64,000 nucleotides of DNA, taken from positions 2,639,234 through 2,703,233 of the forward strand of contig CM035314.1 of the NCBI GenBank assembly GCA_002900995.3, in the 5' to 3' direction. Positions 36,842-48,369 of this stretch are shown one piece after another. Within the stretch, counting starts at the first letter, position 1, and every line of letters starts with the position of its first letter. This DNA is from Ganoderma boninense. Taxonomy: Eukaryota > Basidiomycota > Agaricomycetes > Polyporales > Polyporaceae. The notes under the pieces were generated by a model. That model worked only from the letters and a program-made list of their open reading frames with translations, was not told the DNA's origin and ran no database searches. The translations under genes were made by a program, and so were the position numbers.

Positions 36842-38020
36842 TCACTGGGGTCGCGGTCCCAGAAGCTGGTTGCGACGCCGGAGATGGAGCGGGGGATGGC
36901 ACGTCCCCAATGGATCCTTGAGGTACGCCTTCAAGAAGTTCCGCCAGTTTGCCTTAGATGGCACAAAATGACCTGAAAGAACAGCTCGCATCTCGAATAG
37001 TATCACAGGCGCGATGAAGTACATACCCCCATCGTGCCATTCGATTCGCTTGTTCGTTGAAATATCGCACAGCGTCTTGGAACGTTCCTCCACTACGATT
37101 ACGTCCGTGCGGCCGAGCACATGGAGAGTCGGTGTCGAGAACGATGGCAAGAAGATAGAATCACATAACGGGCTTTTTGGCCTGAACCCGGCAGCCGCCA
37201 CACAGAACGTACTAGAGGATTACCATGAGCGCGCGGACATTAAACGAGCAAACGCCCCTTACAGGGGAGGGTGTGGCGGTTTCCCTTCCACGAGGAATGG
37301 CGGGAAAACCTCAGGCTTCTCAAGCTACGGTGAAGGTTAATCTTTGATTATCCCGGCTAAGTTAGAGATGGCTTACTAATGCACTTATGAGAGCAGCCAT
37401 CGCCGCGCCTTGGCTGTCCCAGCGAATGTCATGGTCAAATTTTCGGAGAACAATTCTTCGAGAGAGATTGAGATATCCACCTGAAGCCGAAAATTCCGTC
37501 GTAGTGGTCCTTATGAAGGATGTCGCGGAGTTGCAGTATCGAATCCTCCAATCCAACGGTTTGTGTTCTGGGCTTCCACCAGCCTCTTGGCAACAACGCA
37601 GGGTCTGAATCTTCCGTCGCTTCTTGTGCTCCAAGATCGTCTAACGAAGGGGCCTCTGATGATGTTCCAAAAGTCTCCGCGATATCTACAGGTGAAAGCA
37701 CATGCGGCGCGTCTGCGAAAACTGATGTCCGTGCGTTAGTAAAACGTCTCTCGGTGGCTAAGAAACCCGAAGCGAGTACCAAATTCGATGTCCTTTCCAC
37801 AGGATTTGCGTAAAGCTCCCATCTCAAAGTGCGTTGTCAGTGCATTATCTTCGCACGCTGTGCCAGTTAAGTATGGGAGCGTACCCTCTTGCTGAAGATC
37901 GCGGCATTCTGCGCATATCTGGACAGCGCGACGGTGGACTCATGAGCAGGATCGTTATCGGCAGCATCCGATGGCGTACCCGTGAAGCACCAATACTTTC
38001 TTCGCCGAATTGGCAGCCAT
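36842..38020 (-). CDS. FSH1-family serine hydrolase (alpha/beta hydrolase)
   Basis: All exons join without frame breaks. Start MAANSAKKVLVLHG|YAQNAAIFSKRMGALRK, then FVFADAPHVLSP, GWWKP, the nucleophile motif GIFGFSQGAAM, LEKPEVFPPFL, FCVAAAGFRPKSP, the Asp-bearing TPTLHVLGRTDVIVVEERS, and the catalytic His in EWHDGGHFVPSKANWRNFL. This is the full FSH1/OVCA2-type Ser-Asp-His triad order, about 270 residues. FSH1 proteins are cytosolic serine hydrolases of poorly defined substrate; many act as esterases. The codon of the nucleophilic Ser is split by an intron (AG|C, donor GTGGATATC). Confidence 0.9.
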
Positions 38021-38790
38021 TGCAGACGTTGGTCAGAAGCAGGTCTGACCTGTGAGCTTTCGAGTCGGAATGGACTTGGGGAGCAGGTTTTGTAAGTAGC
38101 CGGATCGTTTCAGTATCGGATCTCGATTATCAGACCCGAAACCCTAAGGCGGTTAAGGCGGCTACTGACTTCCTCCGAAATATCAGATTCTGTCTCGACC
38201 GTTACCTCGTGTACAGTCCCACATAAGTACGGCGTCGACGATACCCGTGAAAATGATGAGTCTTCAAAGGTAAGACTACTTTCTTGAATCGGCTTATGGT
38301 CGAATTAATATGGAATTTAACGCTGTCTCCGAGTTCGTAGAAAAATCAACGTCCGACTCCGAGGAGGCGCTCGAACAGAGAGCTGAAATCTCGCAGGTCG
38401 CCGCCCAGCACTGCCTGCGGCAGCTTGAATGGTAACTTCTGGCGGTGGATCTACCCAACTGTTGCGGCGTACTGCCGAAACGACGATCGTTTACCGTAGA
38501 GGAATCTGTTTGGCCGAAACCAGTATACGTGCGCCGCAAGTTCAGGCCGAAGCTCCGCTCGAGGACCTTCGCGGTACGTACGAACAAGGCAGGTGTTGTT
38601 CCTGCGGTGAGCACGGACTATTGGTCATTCAGTTCCAATGGAACCATCAAATCTAATGTCCAGACTTTCCAGCGCTCGTAGTGGCATGAAAGGCGAGCGG
38701 GGTCCCTAGAGACGGCGGTTCTCAACGTCCCCCTGTACGTTTTCTCTTGAGACTCTTGTCCGACTCATATTCACCCAGGCACAACCATCC
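38021..38790. other. Divergent promoter region with a small open frame
   Basis: About 770 bp between the FSH1-like gene (minus) and the M20 gene (plus). A plus-strand ATG at 38310 opens 41 codons (to 38435), acidic at first (EFVEKSTSDSEEALEQRAE) and possibly spliced onward to about 38578 via a GTAACT donor; no continuation was found, so it may be an upstream frame or chance. Confidence 0.35.
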
Positions 38791-40918
38791 ATGGAAACAC
38801 CCGAAAATCGGGATTTTCAAGCTGGCTGCTTGCCGCGCATTCTTCCGTTTTGGAGGAGGGACAAAAAACGGTCTCTACCTCGAGGCTTGGAGTTGCCTGT
38901 CGGAGCGGGCTGCGACCAGGCCCAAGCTACTGTATTAGTATGTTTAATTTGAGCTCGAGGCCTGCTCAGTACTCATCCAATATTTATTTTCATAGCCTCC
39001 TTATAGTCATTGGTACGGATGGGACGAATCGGAGAAGGCCACTGCCAGCACACTTGCCTACGACTCCTCGGAGAAACCACCATCGTACACGTCAGACGAG
39101 AGTCTACCGCCCGCGGCTATTCAGACCATAGAGGATACCCTACAGGAACTTTCTCCGGAGCTGCGTCAACTCAGCCTCGACATTTGGGGTGCGTATTCTT
39201 GTGCTTGCGCTGCTGGGTACCAGGCTCCATCTACCATTTCTGTAGAGCATCCAGAGATTGGGCTTAAAGAGAAGTATGCCTAAGCACCTTGCCCGCGATG
39301 CAACACCGACTGACTCGCCTTCTAGGTATGCCCACGACAGACTGACAGGGTTCATGGCGTCGCACGGGTTCACTGTGACCCCCCACTACCTCGGCCTCAC
39401 GACAGCGTGGCGTGCTGAGTTCACACATTGCGTTTCGGAGAAGCACGGGAAGTCCCAACGGCAGAGCTCCGCCCGCGTGATTGGCGTCAACTCTGAAATG
39501 GACGCTCTCCCCAGCATCGGGCACGGATGTGGACACAACCTGATTGCGATGTCCGGCGCAGCGGTGGCCGTAGCGATAAAGACAGCTCTTCAAAAGCACG
39601 ACATCTCAGGGACTGTCGTCCTGCTCGGGACACCTGCTGAAGAGACTCGGGGAGGGAAGATTATCCTTCTCGAGCGCGGCGCCTACGAGGAAATGGACGC
39701 GTGCATAATGTAAGTGTTTCACCTTGCTTCTTGACCCGTCGTCCAAGTGTTCTCACTCGTTTCATCTCGTAGGAGCCATCCATCTGCTGGACCTGACAGA
39801 TTCACAGCGCTCTGGCCTGGTGTAGCTCGCCAGCCAGTGGACGTGGAGTTTTTCGGGCATGGGTATGCCGCTTACTCACTCAATCCCGTTCCGCTGCAAA
39901 TTCTCATAATTTCATCGCAGAGCTCATGCCGCAGCAGCGCCTTGGGAGGCACAGAACGCACTCGATGCGGCGTTCGTCGCGTACGCGAGCATTTCAGCCC
40001 TCCGCCAACAAATGAAACCTGATCAACGCGTGCATGGTATAATCCTCGGGCGTGACTGGACGCCGAACGGTTCGTATGCACCGTCCGATATATGGTTATA
40101 TACAGGAGCTTACCCGGCATGACGCAGTCATTCCCGATTATGCTAAGATGCGGTACTACGTCCGGGCACCAACATGGAAAGAGCTAGAGTCGCTGCGTGA
40201 ACGTGTGGTCGCATGCTTCCAGTATGTATGACGTCCATTTGTTGGAGAATATCGAGACTTACAAGGGGTGTAGAGCTGCGGCTCTGGCTACGGCATGTAA
40301 ATTGGAGGTCAAGCTGGGTGCTGGGTACTCCGAGGTGCGCAACAATGATGTCCTAGGTATGTCATCTGCTTCAATGGTGTGATTTACAGTGTCCTGATCA
40401 GCTACGCTCGCTTAGGCCAGGAATATGCCAAGATAGTCCGAAACCGCTACGCCATGCAGACTGATACTGGCGAGGGTACCTCCTACTCAACTGATTTCGT
40501 ACGCGACCCCGGTTATTGTCATTTCTAGATACTGATTCTAATCAATGTCTCAGGGGAACATCACTTTCGGTAATCGGATACCAACTCTATGGTGGCCACA
40601 ATGCATAAGGCTGATTCTCATACTACAACAACAGCTCTTCCCGCTATACATCCCGTGTACTCCATTCCGACAGAGCCAAACGGGTCGAACCATACACCTC
40701 AGTTTGCGAAATCTGCGAAGACCCTTGAAGCGCACGAGGCGACCCTGAAGGTCGCTTTCGGCCTCGCATGCACTGGATTGAGAGTCCTTTACGACACAGA
40801 TTTCGCAAACCAGGTAAGCTGTTTGTGCGCTTTAAGTGGACGTAGTAGCGATCGGACCCATCTCTAGGTCAAACTGGATTTCGAGCGAACAAAACAAGTC
40901 GTAACCGTAACAGCCTGA
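38791..40918 (+). CDS. M20 (PM20D2-like) metallo-amidohydrolase/peptidase
   Basis: About eleven exons join in frame. A Lys/Arg-rich N-terminus (METPENRDFQAGC, WRRDKKRSLPRG) leads into LRQLSLDIWEHPEIGLKEK, the usual M20D opening. The metal site reads VNSEMDALPSIGHGCGHNL (Asp and His ligands), then TPAEETRGGK with the catalytic Glu pair, followed by the dimerisation (lid) domain from MSHPSAGPD to VRNRY, and a final metal-binding His in NITFALPAIHPVYSI. Ends QVVTVTA, TGA at 40916-40918. M20D members hydrolyse N-acyl amino acids or dipeptides; mammalian PM20D2 acts on unusual dipeptides. Substrate here unknown. No secretion signal seen, so probably cytosolic. Confidence 0.9.
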
Positions 40919-41509
40919 GTAGCTATGTCTGAAAGGCTGGATGCTCCCATGTGCATGTGGCTGCATGCCTGCCAAGGTACTGTGGATCGTGTGCAAGCGG
41001 CATTTCAAGGCACCAGGTATTCATGTTTGACCACTTTGGACTTGAGAGTCCGGGTGGGCTTCTTGATCAACGTTATATAGGCTGTAGACACATCTCTATC
41101 ACAATGCGCCATACCATAAACAACATATCAAGGATATCATATTCCTTGGACCTTATGTGGTGTATACAGTAGTATAGAATCTAGATGGACTTGTCGCCGA
41201 GCACCGGATGCCATCTTAACAAGTTGCTATTTTGTGCGTTGTTACCCTCGAGCTCAGGATTTGGGGGTCACAACGAAGATCTTTCGATCTGTGGCCTATC
41301 ATACACAGCCTTCCCTTCGCTTCGAATTCGCAATGACACTCTGTAGGTTAAGTCAGAGGACTACCATGATGCGATCCTCAGGTTTGACTTATTTGAGCGA
41401 GTATACATACAAGAAGGCGATGAAGAGGCTCTTTCGGACCCCTGTGTAAATCAAAATCTTAACCAACTACTGCACAATCTACAATTGATGCCGACGTGGC
41501 TAGTCGCCT
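40919..41509. other. Convergent intergenic region
   Basis: About 590 bp, AT-richer than the genes around it, between two convergent 3' ends. Nothing recognised. Confidence 0.4.
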
Positions 41510-42831
41510 TCAGCGGCTTCCTGTTCTCGGATCTCGCGTTCTAGGCGTTCGCGCTCTGCTTGGCGCATCCGCATCAGCGTGAGGGACTCGTAATTCAGCC
41601 CGGGAACGGCAGTCGGCGCGCTTGGCCGTTGAGCGGCGCCATTGAGATCCGGCTATAAAACATCGGCTCAGTACGAAAGAGTGAACGTCGAAATAAAGGT
41701 GGCATACGAAGGTCGATGGGAATGACGAGAAGGCGTCATCCGAGGCCGGTGTGGGTGCGGTTGGAGCTGTGGATTTGTGGTCTGCAGAAGGTGGCGGTTT
41801 GCCGTTCGCAGTGCCGCCCAGCTGGCCCATCTTCTTCAACCAGCCAATGATTTCAGGCTCCGCACCCCCCGCCCAGCTAACCTCGATATCTTGGAGACCA
41901 TGTTCCGCGCGCTCGCTGGCACAGACGGCCGCAAAGGCACCTCCAATTTGTGTGAAGGGCACGAGCGCGGTGCCGCGTTTGGGCTTCTTTGGGGGCGCGG
42001 GCTTGAGAGAGAGAACGATGGACGATTCATCGATTGCACCGAACGGCGTCAGGATCGGGCCTATAGATGTGGCATCGATGAGGGTTGGACGAGACGCAAG
42101 GGTGTACTTGACGCGGACGGTCGTGTCCAATGGGCCTAGGGACGATGCATGAATGGGAAGACATTCTTGGAAAGGAGATAGAAAAGACGGACCAGAAGGC
42201 GGGGGTTCTACACCTGCATTTGCTTCTTGCTGCACTTTCTGTTGCAACACGTCCCGCTCCCGGTCCTTCCTCTGCAACTCACGCTCCCGCTGCTCCCGCA
42301 GCTGGCGCCCCTCCTCCATGATGCGTTCGTTCTCGCGCAACCGCTGCTTCTTCTCAGTCTCAGTCTCCAGCCGTGCCTTCTTCAGCGCGCGCTCGCGCTC
42401 CTCAAGCTCCTCCACCAGCCCCTTGCGTTTCGCGTCGTAGGTGGCGTACCTGGCTTTGCGGGCCTCCTTTATGCGGAGCTTCGCATCCAGCGCCATGCGC
42501 CGAAGCGGGTCAAGCAAGAGTTCTTGCGCCTGATGTAGTTCATGGAACTTGCGAGCTGCCGTGCGTTCGTCAGAGACCCGAGGTCAAGAATGCTGAACGT
42601 GGAAACGCAAGCGTACCTGCATCTGGATTACCACGGTTCTTTCACCACGAACTTGGTTAGATGCAATGTTCAATCCTTGCGCAGAGAAATAGTTCAAGAA
42701 AAAGGAGAACTTACGCGATCTGGATGAACCTTTAAGGATCTCTGTCGATACGCGGTCTTGATCTCCTGCTCTGTCGCCTCGATGGACAGCCCGAGGAGCT
42801 CGTAGGGATTGACATCTTCTTCCGTTGACAT
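41510..42831 (-). CDS. DNAJC17/Cwc23-like J protein with C-terminal RRM-like region
   Basis: Start MSTEEDVNPYELLGLSIEAT, J domain with the HPD motif at the end of exon 1 (42831-42715), then NPDAARKFHELHQAQELLLD completing the J domain. A long charged coiled coil follows (RALKKARLETETEKKQR, REQRERELQRKDRE), then an RRM-like fold (VRVKYTLASRPTLIDATS, FGAIDESSIVLSL, GTALVPFTQIGGAFAAV) and a short helical tail (NYESLTLMRMRQAERERL). J domain, coiled coil and RRM in this order define DNAJC17, a spliceosome-associated co-chaperone; yeast Cwc23 is the counterpart. Nuclear role in splicing is known for the family, inferred here. No frame break. Confidence 0.9.
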
Positions 42832-43399
42832 TTTAGTGTTAAAGAGTAGTCAATGAGAGAGCAGTTGGGCGAGATAAGCACCAGAGATTTGTGTATGAGC
42901 TGGATGAGAATCAGGACTCGAAAGTATGGTGGTGAGTGGCAAAGCTTCAAAGGGTCGCACCTTTGGGGGACTGCAGGCTGCGCCAGCGCTCCTCTTAGCG
43001 CCGAGGCAGCGCAGACGACGCGGCGCTGGGCCCGAGCACAGTGCGTTGCTTTTCTCACCACGACCATCTACGCACTACCTGCAACACATTTACATGTACT
43101 GGGCAACCACACACATATCCAACTGGGCCCGGAATGAACTTCAAGTCCAAGTTGTGAATTACTGTCTGATTCGGTCCAAGTTCGTCCACCCTTCGACTCC
43201 TCCTCGCTTCATGTAAAAAAAGTTCTCTACGATACATTAGGTGATTAATTGCATATTGTCACGCTGTATGTTCAGTTCGTACCCCAGCTTGCCGTCAGCG
43301 TCCTCCATTACCATACTTCCCGACCAGAATCTGCCCGTTCGTGCTCATTCCCGGTCAACCTGCAAACCCAAATAGAATAGGGCCATCGTGAGCCGTAGT
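42832..43399. other. Intergenic, promoter of the DNAJC17-like gene
   Basis: About 570 bp separating two minus-strand genes. No open frame with family features; last exons of the F-box gene may extend into it. Confidence 0.35.
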
Positions 43400-45162
43400 T
43401 CAGGGTCGTATGTGAAGTAAAAAGAACTCACTGGAGCTGCGAAATTGGAAAATTGTGATATGCAGGTTACCGACGAGGTGCTGCAACCGCGTGACGTACA
43501 CCTCCATGCGCCTCCGGTTTTCGTCCTCTTCGTTTCCAGCCTTCCACATGGGCCAAGCGTATTGAAGGACCAGGTGCAGCTCCTCCAGCTGGCAGCCTCG
43601 CGACTTTCTGCTCTGAAGGCACCGCTCGAGCTCCTTTGAGAAGGTGTCGTCCTCCTTGGCCCACTCGCTCGACATGAACCTGAGCGACCGGAGCTGGGGC
43701 GCAAGCGCAAGAGGGGTCGGCTGGTCTGCCCCCTTCGGGCTCGGAGCTGCATTCCCTTTGCTCTTGTTCTTGTCCTTTTTCGGCTGTTCGCTCATCCGCA
43801 GGGCGTCGAGCAACGTTGCGCGGGCGTCCCATCGGGTTTTCGCGGCGGTGTCGACGATGGCGATGCGCTCCAGCTTCGTGAACGTGCGCAGCGCGCGCAC
43901 CCAGTGGCGCTTCTCGAGGACGACGAGCCGTGGGCCTGGACGAGGATCTCGACGAGCGGCGCAGACGGGAAGACGTTCGTGATGTCTTCCAGGACATGCA
44001 GCCCCTCGCGAAGCTCGGCCTCGGCGTCGTCGTGGACCTTTCCTACGAGCTGGACGACGGTCCCCTCGGGGGTCCGCGCCGTAAGGGCATACCTTGTCTC
44101 GAACTCGCGGCTGAGCACAACTTTGTCGACGAAGCCGAGGATCGGGAGCAGGCTGCGGTCGTCTGGGAGTAGCTCGGTAACCGTGTGCGCGGTCTCGTTG
44201 TCGTAGTCGTCCATGCCGATGTCACCGTGGTCCAGATAGTCAAGTGCGCGGGTGAGGTAGAGGTCGATTGTGGGGGCGATGTAGAACGACGAGAGGAACG
44301 GTTTAACGTAGTGCGCGTTGTCCTCGAGCGAGAACTTTCGAACGGTCCGGGGGAGGGACAGAGGGCCAGGCACAGGAATGATGGCGGGCCGATACTGGCG
44401 AAGGGAGAGCTCCTCAAGACGTGGATGCTGAGACAAGAAACTGACAAACGTGACGATGGTGAATGGCGTGTGTTCTCGGCGGTCGTTGAGTTCGAGCTTC
44501 CGCAACGCATAGTATATCGGAAGTTGGCCAACAATTTCGACACCACGACCAAGGGTGAGACTACGCAGATGCGGGCACTGGTTAATCTCGGGATTCCAGA
44601 GGAAGGGGTTCAAGTCTTCTGGCGGTCGTGCATCGTCCAGGTCGAGGAAAGGCAGTGGCTCCGTTTTAGGGATGAATTGGAGCTCTAGATCCTTCAAATT
44701 CGGCATAGACTTGTTCACGAAAGCGGCTAGTGCCTTGTCTCTAGTCGCGCGAACCTCCGTGACGGAAAGAGTGCGAAGGCGAGGAACATGCGGGGAGAGG
44801 AGAGAAAGCGAAGCGGAAAGTTCCTGCGTTTGAATGAGAGATATATCAAGAGGCAGGGCTCCCGACAGTTGGAGACTCAAGCTTATCAGCTCAAGTTTGG
44901 GCTTCTTCCGGATGGTCAGAGTACTCCACAGGGTTGGAGACGCACGAGCGACGGCAGCCCATCGTGAGCACACGTGGAGTACAGTTTGACACCAGGAGTC
45001 GTCCCAGGAATCGAATCTCATATGGAGGAAGATTTCGACGAGGATGTCATCCGGGAGTTCGTCGATGAGACAGAGTTCCTGTCCCTCATTCGAGTTGACG
45101 GTTGGGGATGCTCTGATAGGAGATGCAGAGGTTAAAGCCGGCCTTGATTTTCTTCTCGTCAT
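43400..45162 (-). CDS. F-box protein with LRR-like C-terminal region, tandem copy 1
   Basis: After a basic N-terminus the F-box reads LIDELPDDILVEIFLHMRF and VCSRWAAVARASPTLWSTL (residues about 30-85). The remaining 480 residues are Leu-rich with loosely repeated strand/helix units (HLRSLTLGRGVEIVG, HPRLEELSLRQYRP), as in fungal F-box/LRR proteins that recruit targets to SCF ubiquitin ligases. One base appears to be missing at about 43921: the frame VEILVQAHGSS must shift to reach VLEKRHWVRALRTFTKLERI, which matches the neighbour copy. The end may be spliced (a GTGAGTTC donor near 43430). Target unknown. Confidence 0.8.
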
Positions 45163-45730
45163 TGAACGATCCTACTAACGTGAACCACGCAAGTGTCAGG
45201 CCCGACGCCAGTGCCGTATGGCAAGAGATCGAGAACTTACATGCCCAGCACTGAGTACTGATGCTTCGATTCTGTGGGTTTTCACGTTAAGAGTGTGAGT
45301 GACACTCAAGATTGAAGATGGTGGTCGCAAGGACATGACGATCGCTTATCGGCGTCCTAATTATGTGGTCAGTCTCAGTCTCCTCCAGTCCCATCCAAGA
45401 CCTTTCCGCAGGCCCGATAGCATCTTGACAGATGCCGTGACGCGACGGTGACACAGTCACGCCCTCCGTCTCAGCAAACCACTGGCAGACACAGCTGAGG
45501 CATGCGGATTGCATCCAAGTAACATTGGGATACTTACTCTACCAGGTTGTTGCTATCCAAGGCCATAATCGACAAAGCTAACGAGACGTGAATTGTTTCC
45601 GGCAGTAATGTTACTGAAAGTCGTAAGGCCCCTGGCGCGTGACAATCAAGGGCATGAACCGTGTTCCAAGCTCAGTACTCCTGCATATGGTGGTCAGAAT
45701 CAATGGATATCGATATCGTCGACTATCGAA
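45163..45730. other. Spacer between tandem F-box genes
   Basis: About 570 bp; promoter of copy 1 and 3' region of copy 2. A GTGAGT donor near the end of copy 2 suggests a last small exon could lie in this spacer. Nothing else recognised. Confidence 0.4.
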
Positions 45731-47303
45731 TTAAGTATTGTACTCACAATGAACTGGGGGCTTGTGTTCTTCGAAGCGAAGTGTCCCCACTAGCGCCTTG
45801 AGCGTCTCGGTGTATACTATTTGCCGTTCCTGGAACGTCGGCGATTTCTTGCCAGTTTTCTTTGGGTGCACGAGGATCATACAGAGGTCTTGAAGGCGAC
45901 GCCCACGAACAGATCTCTCCGCCAAGCACTCCACGATCTCTGCGGCGAACTCGGCATCGTGTCGTGGCCTCTGGACCACGAGAGTAAGGGACTGCAGCTC
46001 GGCGCACAAGACTTCGGAAGAACCTGACGGCACGGAACGGAGAGCCTTCAACAACCCTGGCCGTGCATCACACTCCCCTTCCCTCGTATCCACAATCGCG
46101 ACGCGCCGCAAATGGGGGAAGGCTAGAAGAACATGTGCCCACTGCTCCTCGTCCATCTTGTGCTTGTCATGGCCGCCGACTCGAAGCTCCGTTACTGGCG
46201 CGTTCTTGAAGGCGTCTGCGACGTCCGCCAGATAATCGAGGGGCTCGGGACAGTCCTCTGCGACCCATGCGGCGATTTCGACGGTGGTTCCAGTGGGCGT
46301 AGTGCCGAACAGACTATAGTTTTCGAACCAATCTTGATGTATCGTTACGGTCTCAACGAGGTCGAGTACCGGAAGGACGCTCCGGTCGGTGGGAAGGGAG
46401 TAGAGGGCGGTTACAGGGGATTCGGGATCTAAATCGGGGCCGATGTACCGGAGCCTTCGGTTGAGATGGACATTCATGCCGACAGGAAGCGGGGCCAGGC
46501 TCGAGAGGAAGCTGGCGACTTGGAGGGGGAAATGCTCGAGCCTGAGCCTGCAAAGAGAGGGGATAAAGCTTAGGGCTGAACCTGGCGACGGAGAGATGTC
46601 CACGCGACAGAGACGCAGCTCTTGCAGCGCCGGAAACTTTGTCAGGAACCGCTCCATGAAGTGGTTGAGAGGGATTGTCGATGTGACACAGCATTCCAGC
46701 TCCAGCGACGTTAGGGTGGTAATGGCTGGAAAACGGAGGGAGAAGCTGACACATGGCCCCAAGGTCAGGTGGGTAAGTCTCGGGAACTGTTCAGGGTTGG
46801 GATACCAGAAGAAGGGGTATCGGATCCATGATCCTTCCTCGTCCTCTTGTGCGTCTGGATCCAGAGAATCAAGTTCCTCGTCTCCGCAGCGCGTATTGGG
46901 ATCGAAGTCTAACTGAAGCCGCTCCAGAGCAGGCATGGGGTGATATAACAGGGAAGCCAATGCGCAATCTGATACATGGAGGAGCATGTCGAGTCGGAGG
47001 CTGCGAATTTTATGTGCGTGTTGGGAAAGGAGGGGTAACGGGCCCGAACTCGTCAACATTGGTGCACAGAAGGTCCAAGAGTGTATCTCCGGAATAGGAC
47101 AGGCTTCGTCGAAGCCAGTCTATATCGTCTTCGAACTGGATGACACGCCAAAGGACCGGAGAGACACGCGCCACAGCGGACCACCGGGTGCACACCTGTA
47201 GGAGCCTATACCATGGTTGTTTCGTCGACGATCTCGCCTGAACGTCAAGAAATATTTGGACCAAGATTTCGTTCGGGAGACGGTCGATCGCGCGACTCGT
47301 CAT
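45731..47303 (-). CDS. F-box protein with LRR-like C-terminal region, tandem copy 2
   Basis: The F-box is at the N-terminus: AIDRLPNEILVQIFLDVQ and VCTRWSAVARVSPVLWRVI. Downstream the Leu-rich region parallels copy 1: FFWYPNPEQFPRLTHLTLG against FLWNPEINQCPHLRSLTLG, LPTDRSVLPVLDLVETV against LPDDRSLLPILGFVDKV, and HLRRVAIVDT against KLERIAIVDT. The two are therefore an old tandem duplication. An extra C in the CCC run at about 47043 shifts the frame between TNVDEFG and PLPLLSQHAHKIRSL. SCF adaptor role is known for F-box proteins; target unknown. Confidence 0.8.
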
Positions 47304-47648
47304 CGTACCCTAGTCGAAAATGAATTCAATCAACGACTGATAGGTATCGACGCAACCTGGAAACCTACCTTTATTTCGTTTTGAAATCTGAACTTTGAAG
47401 CATATAGCGATGCTGAGAGCGGCTGTGACGAGAGGATGGTGGTTCACGGGTGATTACGATTTATCTCAGCCAGGACAGATCTAATCCAAATCTAATCAGA
47501 GTGATTGATATGACAAAGCCCCACCGCCGCCACGACTTGCAGAAAGGCGCCAGCCTCCGTCGACTCCCGAGAGCTCCTGATCATGACCGACGGGCTTCCT
47601 GGTTGTTGTCGGTTCCTTGAACCACCGACCTAATACTGTAAGTACTTA
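47304..47648. other. Intergenic, promoter of F-box copy 2
   Basis: About 345 bp with no recognised feature. Confidence 0.4.
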
Positions 47649-48334
47649 TTAGTCCTTACTCCGCTGCTTGGGAGCAAATTCATGCCTGACGGAAAGTCCC
47701 AGGCGACGATCGCTCCCTTCCAAGCTCTGGACCTCTGGTGCCTTGCATCGGACTGCCGCCAGAAGGTCGTTCATCCATAAATAACCCAACTCAGCTGCGG
47801 ACGTCTTTGCCCAAAGCTTCAGTAGTGCTGCGCGCGATGCTGCGTCGTTATCATCTGCTAGCCGTTGGAACTGGATAGGTTCGAGCCTCAAGCCTTCACC
47901 CTGTCTCCGAATGTCGGCCCATCGACCGCACAGCGGATGATTGCCTTCCAGTCCCCTCCAGTCGTGGAGAGCATCTGCTGCGTACCTGTCCTGAGGCTCC
48001 ACTGGGCTCCACAGGGCCAGGTAACGGGACACAAACGAGATAACGCAATAATGCGCAACCACTGAACTGCGTCAGTTGATAAGTAAGGTGGCTCATTTCT
48101 GATCAAAGCAAAACCTCGGGAACGCGCTCAATGGTGCTTAGGTTTTAGATCTCCAAGATCCCTCCCTCCGAGCGACATACAGTTCAATATTGTTCGAGAA
48201 ATAGCCGGAATAACAGGATGCACCTCGCCTCCGAGCATCGTGTAAATCACCCGACTGCGCATTGTTAGCACTCGCACTGCGCGGAGTACTGCGGCTTGAA
48301 ATCCGTGTGGCGGTGGCATGTGCTGGAGCCCCAT
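47649..48334 (-). CDS. Possible unrecognised minus-strand gene
   Basis: The frame 48062-47649 has a coding-like end (LRLEPIQFQRLADDNDAA, LWAKTSAAELGYLWMNDLL, SVRHEFAPKQRSKD). A second frame (48334-48128, MGLQHMPPPHGFQAAVLRAV) lies just upstream and could be its first exon, diverging from the GT15 gene at 48370. I found no clean splice pair joining the two and no family resemblance. It may be a small gene or a remnant. Confidence 0.3.
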
Positions 48335-48369
48335 TATCTACTGCTCACCGTTAGAGAGGCTCCATCAAC

